A stretch of DNA of 64,000 bases from Photobacterium galatheae (GCF_000695255.1 NZ_JMIB01000003.1:62001-126000); one strand, 5' to 3'. Positions 16,706 to 26,183 are shown, numbered from the stretch's first letter. Numbers and translations: made by a program. Notes: generated by a model from the sequence alone, not told the origin.

Positions 16706-16970
16706 GGTTCACTCACCGTCACGTTCATCAAAAAATGAAAATAAAAATTGGCTTTTACTGACGTTGACTGACAGATGATCCTGGCGCAGAGAATCTAATT
16801 GATATTCATAACTTTCAGGTAGGACTTTTATCAAATAAAATAATTTTTTCGATTCACTTCACGGTTTTAAACCAATCCGTATCGTTTGAAATTACAACAG
16901 CAGCTCAAAATGCTTTATCAAGCCGCACCATCAGCACACGAGGCTATGCCGGTGCGGCGATGACAATCAA

Positions 16971-17720
16971 TTAAGATGAAACCACCAGTCGACCATTCAC
17001 AGGCTGTACCGGACGGTTATTACCATGACCCAAGACTTGATAAAACGCCTCGATCTGGCTCGCTGAAACCGTTTGAGGCTGTTTGAGCACAATCCATCGA
17101 ACCCCTTCAGTACACGGCGGGGTTGTCAGTGAACCGCTAAAACGGTAGTAATCTTGTTGAGCCGGAATGATCTGACGCACATCCACCTTTTGATTTAAAG
17201 AGACCACTTTTCCGGTTGCAGATGGCATTTGTGACCAGATCTTGGCAAGCGCTTCATTGGCCTCACCTTCTTGAAACATCACGGCAATCACCGCCAGATT
17301 GCCGCTTTTATCCGCATGAACAAAATGGCCTTCCAGCGGGAAAGACTTGCCCCGGATATGATTCTCACTCGGTGTGTGAAAGTGAAACTGCTTCAGTTCA
17401 AACGACTGACCATCCAGCGTCAGAGAACTCCCCGGCGCATAGTTCACCTGCACCGTATGCCCGTTATCAATCACACTCGCCGATGCAGGCTGATAATACA
17501 ACGAAAGCGGTGGTAATTTACCCTCAACCATCGCCACCAAATCAATTGGAGACTGGTTTTTCCCAGCCGCGCATGTTGCAAAATCACCGCTCAGTGCCGC
17601 CCAATGCTCAGGACCATTAACACCTTCGTATCCCCATGAATGATCGGCGGCCTGTACGACTGAAACACTTTGCAACCCGATCAACAAACCAGCCCACTGA
17701 ACAATTTTTCCTGCCTTCAT
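16971..17720 (-). CDS. Periplasmic alpha-type carbonic anhydrase
   Basis: 249 residues from an ATG with GGAAGGGA upstream. A signal peptide (cleavage after VQA, residue 24) is followed by the alpha-carbonic anhydrase fold: WGYEG near 29-33, NQSPIDL near 55-61, and the zinc ligands H113 and H115 in QFHFHTPSENH and H132 in EGHFVHAD. The C-terminal SGSLTTPPCTEGVRWIV is the active-site loop. It hydrates CO2 to bicarbonate in the periplasm. Single-gene unit with about 460 bases of upstream DNA. Confidence 0.96.
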   Translation of the reverse strand: MKAGKIVQWAGLLIGLQSVSVVQAADHSWGYEGVNGPEHWAALSGDFATCAAGKNQSPIDLVAMVEGKLPPLSLYYQPASASVIDNGHTVQVNYAPGSSLTLDGQSFELKQFHFHTPSENHIRGKSFPLEGHFVHADKSGNLAVIAVMFQEGEANEALAKIWSQMPSATGKVVSLNQKVDVRQIIPAQQDYYRFSGSLTTPPCTEGVRWIVLKQPQTVSASQIEAFYQVLGHGNNRPVQPVNGRLVVSS

Positions 17721-18178
17721 CTTTTCCCTTCCTATGGTTCCATCATTCACAATCAACATGGCTGAATAAAGAGATAAAAAGTGGCTGAAAATGCCCCTCT
17801 CATTTCTATCATCAAACGGATTTCATCCATCGCCATGAAAGATAAAGTTAAAGAATGAAGATAAACAAAACTGCCATCAAAACACTAAAAATCAATTCAG
17901 TTTTTGTTCGTAGTCAAACTAAGCAATGCAATTTCGCCGCACGTTCAAAAAATTTGCTGTGATAAAAATCCATGTCCTCTCAGAAGTCAGTGATTTCCTC
18001 CTGAAACTCACACCAGAATTTCAGAAACGATTTGAAAATTTGGTCACAGGTCATATAAAAAACCATTCAATGGTCAAAACTTGAAATGACCGAAATAGAC
18101 CATCACGGGAGTCAACCCATGAGTGTTGCACTTATTATCTGAATTCAGGGTCACGATTTAAAATCACCGGCTGAATGT
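17721..18178. other. Intergenic region, nothing assigned
   Basis: AT-rich DNA between two reverse-strand genes. It must contain the carbonic anhydrase promoter, but no convincing box, operator or small gene was recognised. Confidence 0.4.
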
Positions 18179-18778
18179 TCAATCCACCAGCTCAATGCCC
18201 AATGTCTCAAGCAGGTTCAATGCTTCGAAGCGGGAAAATTTCGCCCCTGCCACTGAATTTTCCAGAACATGGATGTTGTAATGCGTTGATTCCGTGAAAT
18301 CGACCCGGCGCAAGTCCGTTCGCATAAACAAGCTATGCGTAAAGTCGCAATACGTCATGGACGAATCTTTGAAGTCCCCTTCCCTGAAATCAACATCATG
18401 GAGTTTGCAGTCATCCAGAACCAGTTCGTTCAGCGTCAGACCAAAAAAAGAGGCGTCGTTGAGAATGCATTGCCGAAATGTCAGCTCATGATCAATATTG
18501 AAGGATGGCCAGTTCCCCTGCGTCCAATCAATCCCGACTAATTTACAGGCAACAAATGAAACCTCGAAAAAACGGGTTTGCGGAATTTTCAACAGACTCA
18601 GATTACATTGAGAAAACTGACAGTTAATAAACTTGCAGTTTTTAAACGTCGACTCTGAAAAATTGCAATCATGAAACTCACAATCTTCAAACTCAATCTC
18701 AGCCCATTCTGAAAACGAAAGCGACAATTTACTGAAGGTTTCGTCGTAATACTGCTGATTATCCGCTATTGGCTGCAC
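18179..18778 (-). CDS. Pentapeptide-repeat protein, Qnr/McbG-like
   Basis: 199 residues made largely of A(D/N)LxX-type repeats with F, L or C at the central position (FEDCEFHDCNFSESTFKNCKF region, residues about 30-60; LDDCKLHDVDFREGDFKDS, about 120-140). Such proteins form a right-handed quadrilateral beta helix. Qnr and McbG, about 190-218 residues, mimic DNA and protect gyrase; the C-terminal LLETLGIEL resembles the end of Qnr proteins. Gyrase protection is possible but not shown; many pentapeptide proteins have other roles. Single-gene unit. Confidence 0.8.
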   Translation of the reverse strand: MQPIADNQQYYDETFSKLSLSFSEWAEIEFEDCEFHDCNFSESTFKNCKFINCQFSQCNLSLLKIPQTRFFEVSFVACKLVGIDWTQGNWPSFNIDHELTFRQCILNDASFFGLTLNELVLDDCKLHDVDFREGDFKDSSMTYCDFTHSLFMRTDLRRVDFTESTHYNIHVLENSVAGAKFSRFEALNLLETLGIELVD

Positions 18779-19234
18779 AAGGCTTTCTCATTTCTGTGGC
18801 TGACATGTCGCCACTTTATCATCTTCCCGACACTCATGCAGATTGTTCTCCAAAGCTTCTGATAAGCCAGTCCTGATGCCAACAAAAAAACCTGCCCAGA
18901 GACAACGTTTCCAGGCAGGTTTCATCCGTGTTCAGGATCAAAACTCAGAAAGATTACCGGTAACTGATGGCGTACAAACGGCAATATTTCCCCTCTGAGC
19001 CCGAGCGGATTTTCATCAAAATGAAGCGCTTTTCTATGCGTCATTCGTTGCTACATCAAAGAAAACGGCTTTCGACAGATCAATACAAAATGGGAACATA
19101 CCCCACGTTCGCTTTGAATTCAGGTTATTAGAATTAATAATCTTTAACATTTTCAATAATACTTACTGTTTCTTCACTTCAACCGATTCAATTCCAGCTA
19201 GAATTAATTAAAAATAATTAGAAGGAATAAAACA
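18779..19234. other. Intergenic region with one hairpin
   Basis: Holds the inverted repeat AAACCTGCC / GGCAGGTTT (18888-18922, 17-nt loop) preceded by an A run, which may be an intrinsic terminator. After about 19090 the DNA becomes AT-rich, leading into the SGNH gene. No other gene seen. Confidence 0.5.
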
Positions 19235-20701
19235 ATGTCAGTTAAGCTCTTTACTATCGGTGACAGTATTTCTCAAGGATTTATCTCAGGCGCTGCTGCA
19301 GAACCAAGCATTGCATACAGCACTTTAATTGCAAATGCCATGTCCATTGCTAATTATAACGCAATCATCTGGCCCAATGGCTATAAGCTTAAGTATGATT
19401 TAGAAGGTATTCTAAGAGCTTTAGAGTCAGTTTACGGTAATAATTTATCGCCAAAAGATTTTCTGACACATCTTCCTGGAACATTTTTAAAAACCATAAA
19501 TGATGTTCTTGATAAATCTGAAAAATACTTTGAGTCTGGCCTTGGACAAATTGGTCATCCGATTCCAGGAGCCCCTCAGAAATATCACAACATCGCTGTC
19601 GAAGGTATGGATATTGCTGATGCGTGGCTTGTCACCCCAAGGCTGGCTAATACTATTGTCAGTGGAAATGGAAATTCAAAAAGCAACAATTATTTTCAAG
19701 GTGCCAGCTCCCCATTTTATCGCAATGCTTATCGAACACTAAATCCCACTTCTAACGCCTTACATATGGATAAATCAGCTTTATCCTGGTTGAATTTTAT
19801 TTCCGATAGTGAAGGGATAGAAAACATAGCGCTATGGTTAGGGTCTAACAATGTTTTAGGGACAATCTTTGATTTAGATTTAAGTTGGACAGACGGCTCT
19901 GGTAGCATTCTCAATCAATCAAGGGTAGACAGACAAAAATACAATATCTGGGATACTCGTGATTTCAGAAGAGAATACGAAATTCTATTAGATAAACTCA
20001 TCCTTTCGCTAAGCAGAAACCAGAGTTCCCACTGTGAAATATTCGTTGGCAATATTCCTTTGATTACTATAACACCTGCCCTGAAGGGGTTTGGGAAAGA
20101 GATTCCAGTATCTTCTAACGGCAGTGATTCTTTATACTTTGAATATTACACCTTGTATCCAATTGATGAGTCCATTGCAATAAAAGGCAAACGGTATTTA
20201 ACATTCACTCAAGCCCGAAAAATTGATGATACTATTATTGAATATAATGAAATCATAAAAGAGCTGATACAAAAAAAAGGAACATCAAAAATTAGCTTTC
20301 ATTTAGTAGATCTTTCGTCATGTTTAACCAGCATGGCATATAAAAGAAATTTCAAAAATCCACCCTATAAATTCCCCGATTATTTTAAAGAAAATAATAT
20401 AACTGTGAACACTTTATTTTATGATGTGGATAAAAATGGCCAAGTTGAAAAAGGTGGTCTCTTCGGTTTGGATGGTGTTCACCCTTCAGCCATTGGCCAG
20501 GGTTTAATTGCACATGAATTCCTTAAAGTCATGAGAAGCAATGGATTAATTGCGAATGATTTAAACTGGGACAATATAATAAAAAGTGACACACTTTATA
20601 GCAATCCAATAAAAATCATTCATTCACTACATTCAATTAAAAACAAAAAACTAGTGAAGTTATTTTTAAGTGCATTATTAAAAATAAAAGATGTCACCTG
20701 A
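19235..20701 (+). CDS. SGNH/GDSL-type hydrolase
   Basis: 488 residues. Block I is GDSISQG at 9-15 with nucleophile S11. Block III is LWLGSNNVL at about 202-210, a variant of GxND. Block V is DGVHPS near 424-429, giving the Asp-His of the triad. It therefore looks like an esterase or lipase of the SGNH superfamily. There is no signal peptide at the N-terminus. It is unusually long for the family and strongly AT-rich, indicating acquisition. AAGGA lies before the ATG and a terminator follows, so it is a single-gene unit. Confidence 0.8.
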   Translation: MSVKLFTIGDSISQGFISGAAAEPSIAYSTLIANAMSIANYNAIIWPNGYKLKYDLEGILRALESVYGNNLSPKDFLTHLPGTFLKTINDVLDKSEKYFESGLGQIGHPIPGAPQKYHNIAVEGMDIADAWLVTPRLANTIVSGNGNSKSNNYFQGASSPFYRNAYRTLNPTSNALHMDKSALSWLNFISDSEGIENIALWLGSNNVLGTIFDLDLSWTDGSGSILNQSRVDRQKYNIWDTRDFRREYEILLDKLILSLSRNQSSHCEIFVGNIPLITITPALKGFGKEIPVSSNGSDSLYFEYYTLYPIDESIAIKGKRYLTFTQARKIDDTIIEYNEIIKELIQKKGTSKISFHLVDLSSCLTSMAYKRNFKNPPYKFPDYFKENNITVNTLFYDVDKNGQVEKGGLFGLDGVHPSAIGQGLIAHEFLKVMRSNGLIANDLNWDNIIKSDTLYSNPIKIIHSLHSIKNKKLVKLFLSALLKIKDVT

Positions 20702-20717
20702 ACTCTGAATAGTTGAA

Positions 20718-20744
20718 GAAAACGCATCAATGATGCGTTTTCAT
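20718..20744 (+). terminator. Intrinsic terminator of the SGNH hydrolase gene
   Basis: GAAAACGCATC-AAT-GATGCGTTTTC perfect 11-bp hairpin ending in a T run; the A run on the other side also makes it usable by the convergent response-regulator gene. Confidence 0.9.
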
Positions 20745-20750
20745 TCACAC

Positions 20751-21482
20751 TTAATGCTCATAGGTCACCGGGGCGGTAAAGATATAGCCGTTTCCCCGCA
20801 TGGTTTTGATAAATTTTGGTTGTTTGCCGCTGTCGCCCAGCCGCTGGCGTAATCGACTGAGCTGAACATCAATGCCCCGCTCGGACGGTAACGACTCCCG
20901 TCCCCGGGTGGCGTTGGAGATCGTGTCTCGGTCCAGCACTTCATTCGGACGGGACAGAAACAGCATCAGCAAGCTGAAGTCTCCGCTGGTCAGCTCAAAG
21001 TCCTGCTCTGTTTGCAGGTTGTACAAACGATGAGACAAGGTCTCCAACCGCCAGTGACCAAAACGAATGGTGCGTGGCAACGCTGCCGGCTGGGGGTATT
21101 CTTCCTGAACAACCGGCCTTGTCCGCCGCAACAACGCTTTGATCCGGGCCAGCAACTGGCGTGGGCTGAAGGGTTTGGCAATATAGTCATCCGCCCCGAT
21201 CTCCAGCCCCAGAATCTGATCCAGTTCATCAGACACTGCCGTCAGCATGATGATGGGCACTTCCGAGGTTTTCCGCACGAACTGGCACAGGGTGAAACCG
21301 TCGTCCCCCGGCATCATCACGTCCAGCAGAATCAATTCGGGTTTGCTGATTTCCAGGCATTGCTTCATCGCCATGCCGTCTTCAGCAGTCAGCACGGTAA
21401 AACCGGATTTTGTCAGATACGCTTGTAATAACTCGCGAATTTCAACATCGTCATCCACAACAAGAATGGTCTTGGTTGACAT
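20751..21482 (-). CDS. Orphan OmpR-family response regulator
   Basis: 243 residues when begun at MSTKTILVVDDD; the frame is open 16 codons further upstream. Receiver residues: D10-D12 acidic cluster, phosphorylation site D54 in LLDVMMPG and K103 in IAKPF. The effector is a winged helix (FELTSGDFSLLMLFL, RGIDVQLSRLRQRL). No histidine kinase gene is next to it: the neighbours are an SGNH hydrolase and an acetyltransferase. Its partner kinase is therefore elsewhere. Confidence 0.92.
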   Translation of the reverse strand: MSTKTILVVDDDVEIRELLQAYLTKSGFTVLTAEDGMAMKQCLEISKPELILLDVMMPGDDGFTLCQFVRKTSEVPIIMLTAVSDELDQILGLEIGADDYIAKPFSPRQLLARIKALLRRTRPVVQEEYPQPAALPRTIRFGHWRLETLSHRLYNLQTEQDFELTSGDFSLLMLFLSRPNEVLDRDTISNATRGRESLPSERGIDVQLSRLRQRLGDSGKQPKFIKTMRGNGYIFTAPVTYEH

Positions 21483-21730
21483 CTTCGTGTTCTCTTCCCT
21501 TGTACACATCGGTATCCGAAGCGCTCGCATGGCTGAGGTGACTTCGGTTTCTTATTTTTATTGGCAGTGTTATTCATAAGAGGCATGAAATCACGACTGA
21601 GACCGCAAAAGTTTGAGGCGGGTAAAGTTTTCTGCTGTGATTGCAGACTGAACATTGCGAATGACTTTCTCTCATACGCCATTCAGGCATAATGTCTGAA
21701 AAAATCATGAATAATAAAAGAAGTGCCTAT

Positions 21731-22255
21731 ATGTTGACTATTCAAGACGCAACTTTCGACGATCATCAGGCCATCGCCGACCTGCACATCCAGAACTGGA
21801 AAATCGTTTACCGCAACGACTTATCCGAACAATATCTGGCGCATGACATTCATCTGGACAGAAAGCAGGTGTGGCATCAACGACTGAGCCAACCGATGGA
21901 GAAACGCCACATTTGGGTCGCAAAGCAGAGCAATCAGCTCTGTGGGTTCATCTGTATCGAATTAGACGCCCATCAGGATCTCGGGACGCTGATTGATAAC
22001 CTGCATGTCAGTCCTGAAGCAAAAGGACAAGGTGTCGGGAAACAGTTACTGAAAACCGCTGCCGGAATCATTGAACAGAAAGCGCAACGTCAGGGCATTT
22101 ATCTGGAAGTGCTGGCTTCGAACCTGCCAGCCATTGGTTTTTACCAGCGCGTTGGCGGCACAGAGCACTGTTCGCAAACCTGGCAGGCACCGGATGGCAC
22201 CGTGGTGGATGAGTTTGTTTACAACTGGTCAGATGCCGGACAACTGAGATGCTGA
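21731..22255 (+). CDS. GNAT-family N-acetyltransferase
   Basis: About 174 residues starting at MLTIQDATFDDH; ATG codons 13 and 8 codons upstream are alternatives because no ribosome site is decisive. The acetyl-CoA motif A is LHVSPEAKGQGVGKQLL at about 89-105, with the Q/R-x2-G-x-G/A signature. The C-terminal NLPAIGFYQRVGG is motif B. The substrate amine is unknown. A perfect hairpin terminator follows immediately. Confidence 0.9.
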   Translation: MLTIQDATFDDHQAIADLHIQNWKIVYRNDLSEQYLAHDIHLDRKQVWHQRLSQPMEKRHIWVAKQSNQLCGFICIELDAHQDLGTLIDNLHVSPEAKGQGVGKQLLKTAAGIIEQKAQRQGIYLEVLASNLPAIGFYQRVGGTEHCSQTWQAPDGTVVDEFVYNWSDAGQLRC

Positions 22256-22261
22256 AACGAC

Positions 22262-22285
22262 TGAGCCGGGCACACGCCCGGCTCA
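22262..22285 (+). terminator. Hairpin after the acetyltransferase gene
   Basis: Perfect 10-bp stem TGAGCCGGGC / GCCCGGCTCA with a 4-nt loop starting six bases after the stop codon. The T run is poor, so termination may be inefficient. A 15-bp tandem repeat (ACAGACARCTCTGAT twice) follows at 22304-22333. Confidence 0.6.
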
Positions 22286-22348
22286 TTGACAGACCGATCT
22301 TTTACAGACAACTCTGATACAGACAGCTCTGATACAAACAATAAGACC

Positions 22349-23338
22349 TTACAGTTCAACAATCAGCTTGCCCTGATTCTCGCCGGTAAACAGCAGATTA
22401 ATGCCTTCTATCGCGCTGTCCAGACCGTGCAGCATGTGCGCGCGGTATTTCAGGTGACCTGCCATCAGGTGTTCCGCCAGTTTCTGACCGTATTCTGCAA
22501 AACGGTGGTAATGATCTGGCATCGTAAAGCCCTGAATCATCAATCGTTTGCGTACAATATTCATCCAATTCGGCCCCGGTTGTGGCGTCTCAGTATTGTA
22601 ATCTGCAATCATGCCGCATACGGCAATGCGTCCGTGGGCATTCATCCGCTGATAAATCGGCTGCTGTGCCACACCACCGGTGTTTTCGAAAAACAGATCA
22701 ATACCATTTGGCGTTACAGCCGCCAGCTGCTCAGCAAAATCTGCATCTTTATAATTAATGGCCGCATCAAAGCCCAGCATCTCAGTCAGCCACTGGCACT
22801 TTTCATCACTCCCGGCCACACCGACAACCCGGACACCTTCCAGCTTCGCCAGTTGGCCGACCATCGAGCCGACAGAGCCCGCAGCACCGGTCACAACCAG
22901 TGTCTGTCCCGCTTCCGGTTTCAGCACTTCATAGAGACCGTGATAAGCGGTCACGCCCGGCAGTGCAACCACAGACAACAAGGCTTCCTGCGGTACAGTC
23001 GTCGGTACCGGTGAAAGTCCGCCTTTGGCGACAAAATATTCAGTCCAGCCCATCATCCCCATCACACGGGTGCCAACCGGAAAATCAGGGTGGCGGGATG
23101 CCACCACATCACCGATACCACTGGCACGCATAACATCTCCCAGTTCCACCGGCGGGATGTAGCTGTCCCGGTCTGCGCTCATCCAGCCGCGCATCGCAGG
23201 ATCCAGCGACATGTGAGTTTGTTTGACCAGAAACTCCCCCTCTGCCAGCTCAGGCATCGGTTTTGTCACGATTTCAAAGACATCTGGTGTGATAGTGACG
23301 TTCGGACGTTTTTTCAGAAGAATCGCGTTGTAGCTCAT
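22349..23338 (-). CDS. NADP-dependent MDR-family reductase (CurA-like)
   Basis: 329 residues from an ATG preceded by AGGA. Zinc-free medium-chain reductase: no structural zinc cysteines, and a Rossmann motif TGAAGSVGSMVGQLA at about 152-166. FENTGG, TYHGLYEVLKP-type and MSLDPAMRGWM segments are typical of the CurA / leukotriene B4 12-hydroxydehydrogenase group, which reduces activated double bonds of enones using NADPH. A LysR gene is divergent across about 120 bases and probably regulates it in response to a substrate or electrophile. Confidence 0.9.
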   Translation of the reverse strand: MSYNAILLKKRPNVTITPDVFEIVTKPMPELAEGEFLVKQTHMSLDPAMRGWMSADRDSYIPPVELGDVMRASGIGDVVASRHPDFPVGTRVMGMMGWTEYFVAKGGLSPVPTTVPQEALLSVVALPGVTAYHGLYEVLKPEAGQTLVVTGAAGSVGSMVGQLAKLEGVRVVGVAGSDEKCQWLTEMLGFDAAINYKDADFAEQLAAVTPNGIDLFFENTGGVAQQPIYQRMNAHGRIAVCGMIADYNTETPQPGPNWMNIVRKRLMIQGFTMPDHYHRFAEYGQKLAEHLMAGHLKYRAHMLHGLDSAIEGINLLFTGENQGKLIVEL

Positions 23339-23456
23339 AATCTTGTTCCTCACATTGCGTTAAGGCACACTTTAACTCTTGCTGAAAATGAAAATAACCC
23401 GGCAAAATCAGGAAACACTTTTGCTCATTTTGGAAAAATAACCCAAGAGAGGTCAC

Positions 23457-24371
23457 ATGGACAAACTCAAAGCCATGGAAGTATTTGTCACAACCATTCA
23501 GTGTGGCAGCATTTCCGGCGCAGCCAAACAACTTCGCCTGCCCGTTTCCAGTGCTTCCCGCCATCTGAGCTGGCTGGAAGAAACGCTGGGTTCCGAGCTG
23601 ATGAAACGCAGTACCCGTGCCATCAAACTCACAGAAGTCGGTCAGGCTTATCTGACCCAGAGTCAACGCGCACTCGAACAAATCCGTCAGGCCGAGGAAC
23701 TTGTCCAGACCTATCAGCACACGCCTTCAGGGATCCTGAAAATCAGCTGCATGAGCCATTATTTTGAAAATCAGATGCTGCCCCATCTGAATGAATTTGA
23801 ATCCCTGTATCCGGATATCCGGCTGGATATTGATGTTTCAGATAAAGTGAATGACCTTGCACAGGCTGAAATCGACATTGCGATTCGAGGCGGTTATATG
23901 CCTGAAGAACGAATTCACGCACGCTGGTTGTGCGATAACACCCCGCACTTGTGTGCCAGCCGCCGGTATCTCGACAGGTTCGGCATGCCCGCCAGTCACG
24001 AGGAATTGCATCAGCATCAGGTGGCTTTTTACCGGGGACCCAACCAGATCCTGCGCTGGGGTGTTGTGCAGCAGGAACAGTGGATGGCAATGAATCTCAC
24101 GCCCTATGTGGTCACCAATTCCGGCCGTTACATTCGTGAACTCATGATGGCAGGCAAAGTCATGGCGCTACTGCCGGACTGGTCGACCCAGGCAGACAGA
24201 GAAAAAGGCGATCTGGTGAAAATCGACCTGCCGCAGCCCGCCTGCCTGTCGACTGAAAAACTTGGAATTTACCTGCTGTATTACAAACCCAGATATCAGG
24301 TGCCCAAGATCAGAGCCGCCGTGGACTTCTTCACACAAAAGCTGATCACCAGGCCGGATGACACGTTATAA
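23457..24371 (+). CDS. LysR-type regulator, divergent from the CurA-like gene
   Basis: 304 residues; N-terminal helix-turn-helix (AMEVFVTTIQCGSISGAAKQLRLPVSSASRHLSWLE, residues about 5-40) and a C-terminal inducer-binding domain. AGAGG lies before the ATG. Its 3' end overlaps the last six bases of the convergent soxR gene. Likely controls the divergent reductase. Confidence 0.92.
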   Translation: MDKLKAMEVFVTTIQCGSISGAAKQLRLPVSSASRHLSWLEETLGSELMKRSTRAIKLTEVGQAYLTQSQRALEQIRQAEELVQTYQHTPSGILKISCMSHYFENQMLPHLNEFESLYPDIRLDIDVSDKVNDLAQAEIDIAIRGGYMPEERIHARWLCDNTPHLCASRRYLDRFGMPASHEELHQHQVAFYRGPNQILRWGVVQQEQWMAMNLTPYVVTNSGRYIRELMMAGKVMALLPDWSTQADREKGDLVKIDLPQPACLSTEKLGIYLLYYKPRYQVPKIRAAVDFFTQKLITRPDDTL

Positions 24372-24803
24372 AGACGTTGCTTCCAGCAATACGGCGCCTG
24401 TCCCTGTTTCTGCCAGTGCATCATCCGGATTGCGCAGTTGGCATTTTTTCAGGGACAGACAGCCACAGCCAATGCATTCTCCCAAGGAATCCCGCATTTT
24501 CTGTAATTTCATAATCCGCTCATCCAGCTGCTGTCGCCAGAGACTCGCCATCGCCTGCCACTCTTCCTGTGTCGGCGCATGATCTAATGGCAGATGGGAC
24601 AATGCCGCGCCGATTTCTTCCAGCGACATCCCCAGTTGCTGGGCCGTTTTAATCACCGCAATCCGGCGCAATACGCTGCGATCATACCGTCGTTGATTGC
24701 CCGCGTTGCGCCAGCTTTGAATCAACCCTTTTTGTTCATAAAAATGCAGCGTTGATACTTTGACGTCCGCGCGCTGCGCCACCTGTCCAACCGACATCTC
24801 CAT
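24366..24803 (-). CDS. soxR: SoxR, redox-sensing MerR-family activator
   Basis: 146 residues starting at the ATG with AAGGA six bases upstream. N-terminal MerR helix-turn-helix (SVGQVAQRADVKVSTLHFYEQKGLI), a dimerisation helix, and the diagnostic 2Fe-2S cluster motif CIGCGCLSLKKC (C-x2-C-x-C-x5-C). Oxidation by redox-cycling compounds or superoxide turns it into an activator. A perfect-arm SoxR box lies in the promoter shared with the divergent MFS gene, so an exporter, rather than soxS, appears to be its local target. Confidence 0.95.
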   Translation of the reverse strand: MEMSVGQVAQRADVKVSTLHFYEQKGLIQSWRNAGNQRRYDRSVLRRIAVIKTAQQLGMSLEEIGAALSHLPLDHAPTQEEWQAMASLWRQQLDERIMKLQKMRDSLGECIGCGCLSLKKCQLRNPDDALAETGTGAVLLEATSL

Positions 24804-24841
24804 CGCTATTCCTTTCATCAAATCAAAATCTGTCTTTTGCC

Positions 24842-24872
24842 TTGACCTCAAGTTTACTTGAGGTTTTAAGCT
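24842..24872. promoter_or_regulatory. SoxR box within an over-long promoter spacer
   Basis: CCTCAAGTTTACTTGAGG (24846-24863) matches the E. coli soxS operator at all but one central base. It overlaps a TTGACC -35 element and is followed by a TAAGCT -10-like element with a 19-bp spacer toward the MFS gene, the geometry SoxR needs to activate by DNA distortion. Confidence 0.92.
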
Positions 24873-24905
24873 CTGCACATCTATCCATAAAAATAAAAGG
24901 AAATC

Positions 24906-26099
24906 ATGATGTCACGGACTGCGACTTACCTTACCGGCCGCTTTTTTGACGGTATTTCTTCGGGAATGTTTATGCTGGCATTACCCTGGGTGATGCTCAG
25001 CCAAGGGGATATGGGCGTTTTCGTTGCGGCGGTTTCACTGGTCTGCACGGCGTTATCCTTTCTCGCGACGCCATTCACGGCCACTCTGATCGACCGCCAC
25101 TCCAGAAAAAACATTCTGGTCACCATTCAGATCATTCAGTCGTCCACCGCCCTGGCTGTACTGGTCGCGTTTCAGTTTCAGGCCGACTCCATCTGGCTGC
25201 TGGCGCTGGCACAGCTGATTTTCTGGCTGACCAATGATATGGCCTGGAGCACCAACAATGCTTTTACTCAGGAAAACTACGACAAAGCAGATTACGCAAA
25301 AGTCACCGGCCAGCAGGAAGTGGTGATACAGCTCACCACGCTGGGTGCCGGGGCAGCCGGGATTGTCCTGCTGAACCTCTGGTCGATGCGGGAATTTGCC
25401 CTGCTGGCGTCGCTGGCTTCCGGCATCGCTGCGGTTAGTTATCAGCTCACGCCCTATCGTCGCCAGCTGATGACGCATCAACCGCAGGCATTCTTCCGGC
25501 AACTTTCGGAAAGCCGCCAGATATTCGCCCGTCAGCCTGCATTTTATCTTTTTCTGGCACTGTCGTGCCTGACCTATCCGATGCTGACCTATCTGGCGAA
25601 ACTGGTTCCGGTCTATTTTTCCGAGCAGCACATCAGCGGGAGCTGGTTTGCCTCCTGGTCGCTCAGTTATGGCATCGGTGCTCTGATTACAGGACTCCTG
25701 ATTACCCGTTTGCTGGCCTGCATCAGCCACGAAAAAGCGATGACAGGGTCGGTCATGATCATGGGATGCCTGCTGATGATCATGTCTGTCTGGCTGACGC
25801 CGGAAGTTCTGGTGAGTGTGACGGTCATTCTTGGCTTCTTCAACGCCCTGAACCGCATCGCCCGTACGAACAAACTCAACCACGAAGTGAGTATTCACGA
25901 ACGAGGGCGTATCGAAGGGGGACTGAAACTCTTTTCTGTCATGAGTCAGGGGCTGAGCTTCGTGCTGATTGCCATTCTGAGCCACCTGCAAATCACCGAA
26001 CTGGGTTTTGCCATTATGGCGGTGATCATTCTTCTTGCCGGGCTGAGCATGCAGTTCCTTTACCGGCGTCAGGCACATGTCCATCTGGCCCCCGCCTGA
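24906..26099 (+). CDS. MFS transporter under SoxR control
   Basis: 397 residues with about twelve membrane segments, of the MFS_3 (enterobactin-exporter-like) type: TGRFFDGISSGMFMLALPWVMLS in segment 1 and the loop 2-3 motif DRHSRKNILV near 61-70. AAGGAAA precedes two adjacent ATG codons. The promoter carries a SoxR box, so it is most likely an inner-membrane exporter of redox-active compounds such as phenazines or quinones. The terminator downstream is strong. Confidence 0.9.
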   Translation: MMSRTATYLTGRFFDGISSGMFMLALPWVMLSQGDMGVFVAAVSLVCTALSFLATPFTATLIDRHSRKNILVTIQIIQSSTALAVLVAFQFQADSIWLLALAQLIFWLTNDMAWSTNNAFTQENYDKADYAKVTGQQEVVIQLTTLGAGAAGIVLLNLWSMREFALLASLASGIAAVSYQLTPYRRQLMTHQPQAFFRQLSESRQIFARQPAFYLFLALSCLTYPMLTYLAKLVPVYFSEQHISGSWFASWSLSYGIGALITGLLITRLLACISHEKAMTGSVMIMGCLLMIMSVWLTPEVLVSVTVILGFFNALNRIARTNKLNHEVSIHERGRIEGGLKLFSVMSQGLSFVLIAILSHLQITELGFAIMAVIILLAGLSMQFLYRRQAHVHLAPA

Positions 26100-26114
26100 T
26101 CTCTGTCTCTCTAT

Positions 26115-26150
26115 CTGTATCTGTGTAACACGCTGTATCTGTGTGACACG
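26115..26150 (+). repeat. Tandem 18-bp duplication
   Basis: Two adjacent copies of CTGTATCTGTGT(A/G)ACACG, differing at one base, in the untranslated tail of the MFS gene before its terminator. A recent slippage event is the simplest explanation. Confidence 0.8.
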
Positions 26151-26183
26151 CCGCCTTCCGCTGTTTCGGGGCGGCGTTTTTTT
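26149..26183 (+). terminator. Intrinsic terminator of the SoxR-regulated MFS gene
   Basis: CGCCGCC / GGCGGCG stem with a 14-nt loop followed by seven T. Its T run ends at the stop codon of the convergent LysR gene. Confidence 0.88.

Noticed and set aside
22286-23014. 242-codon forward open frame
   Set aside because: Mostly antisense to the CurA-like gene; its unique beginning is the tandem repeat, not a protein domain.
25053-26084. 343-codon reverse-strand open frame
   Set aside because: It lies wholly inside the SoxR-regulated MFS gene on the other strand, has His/Gln/Arg-rich antisense composition and no domain.
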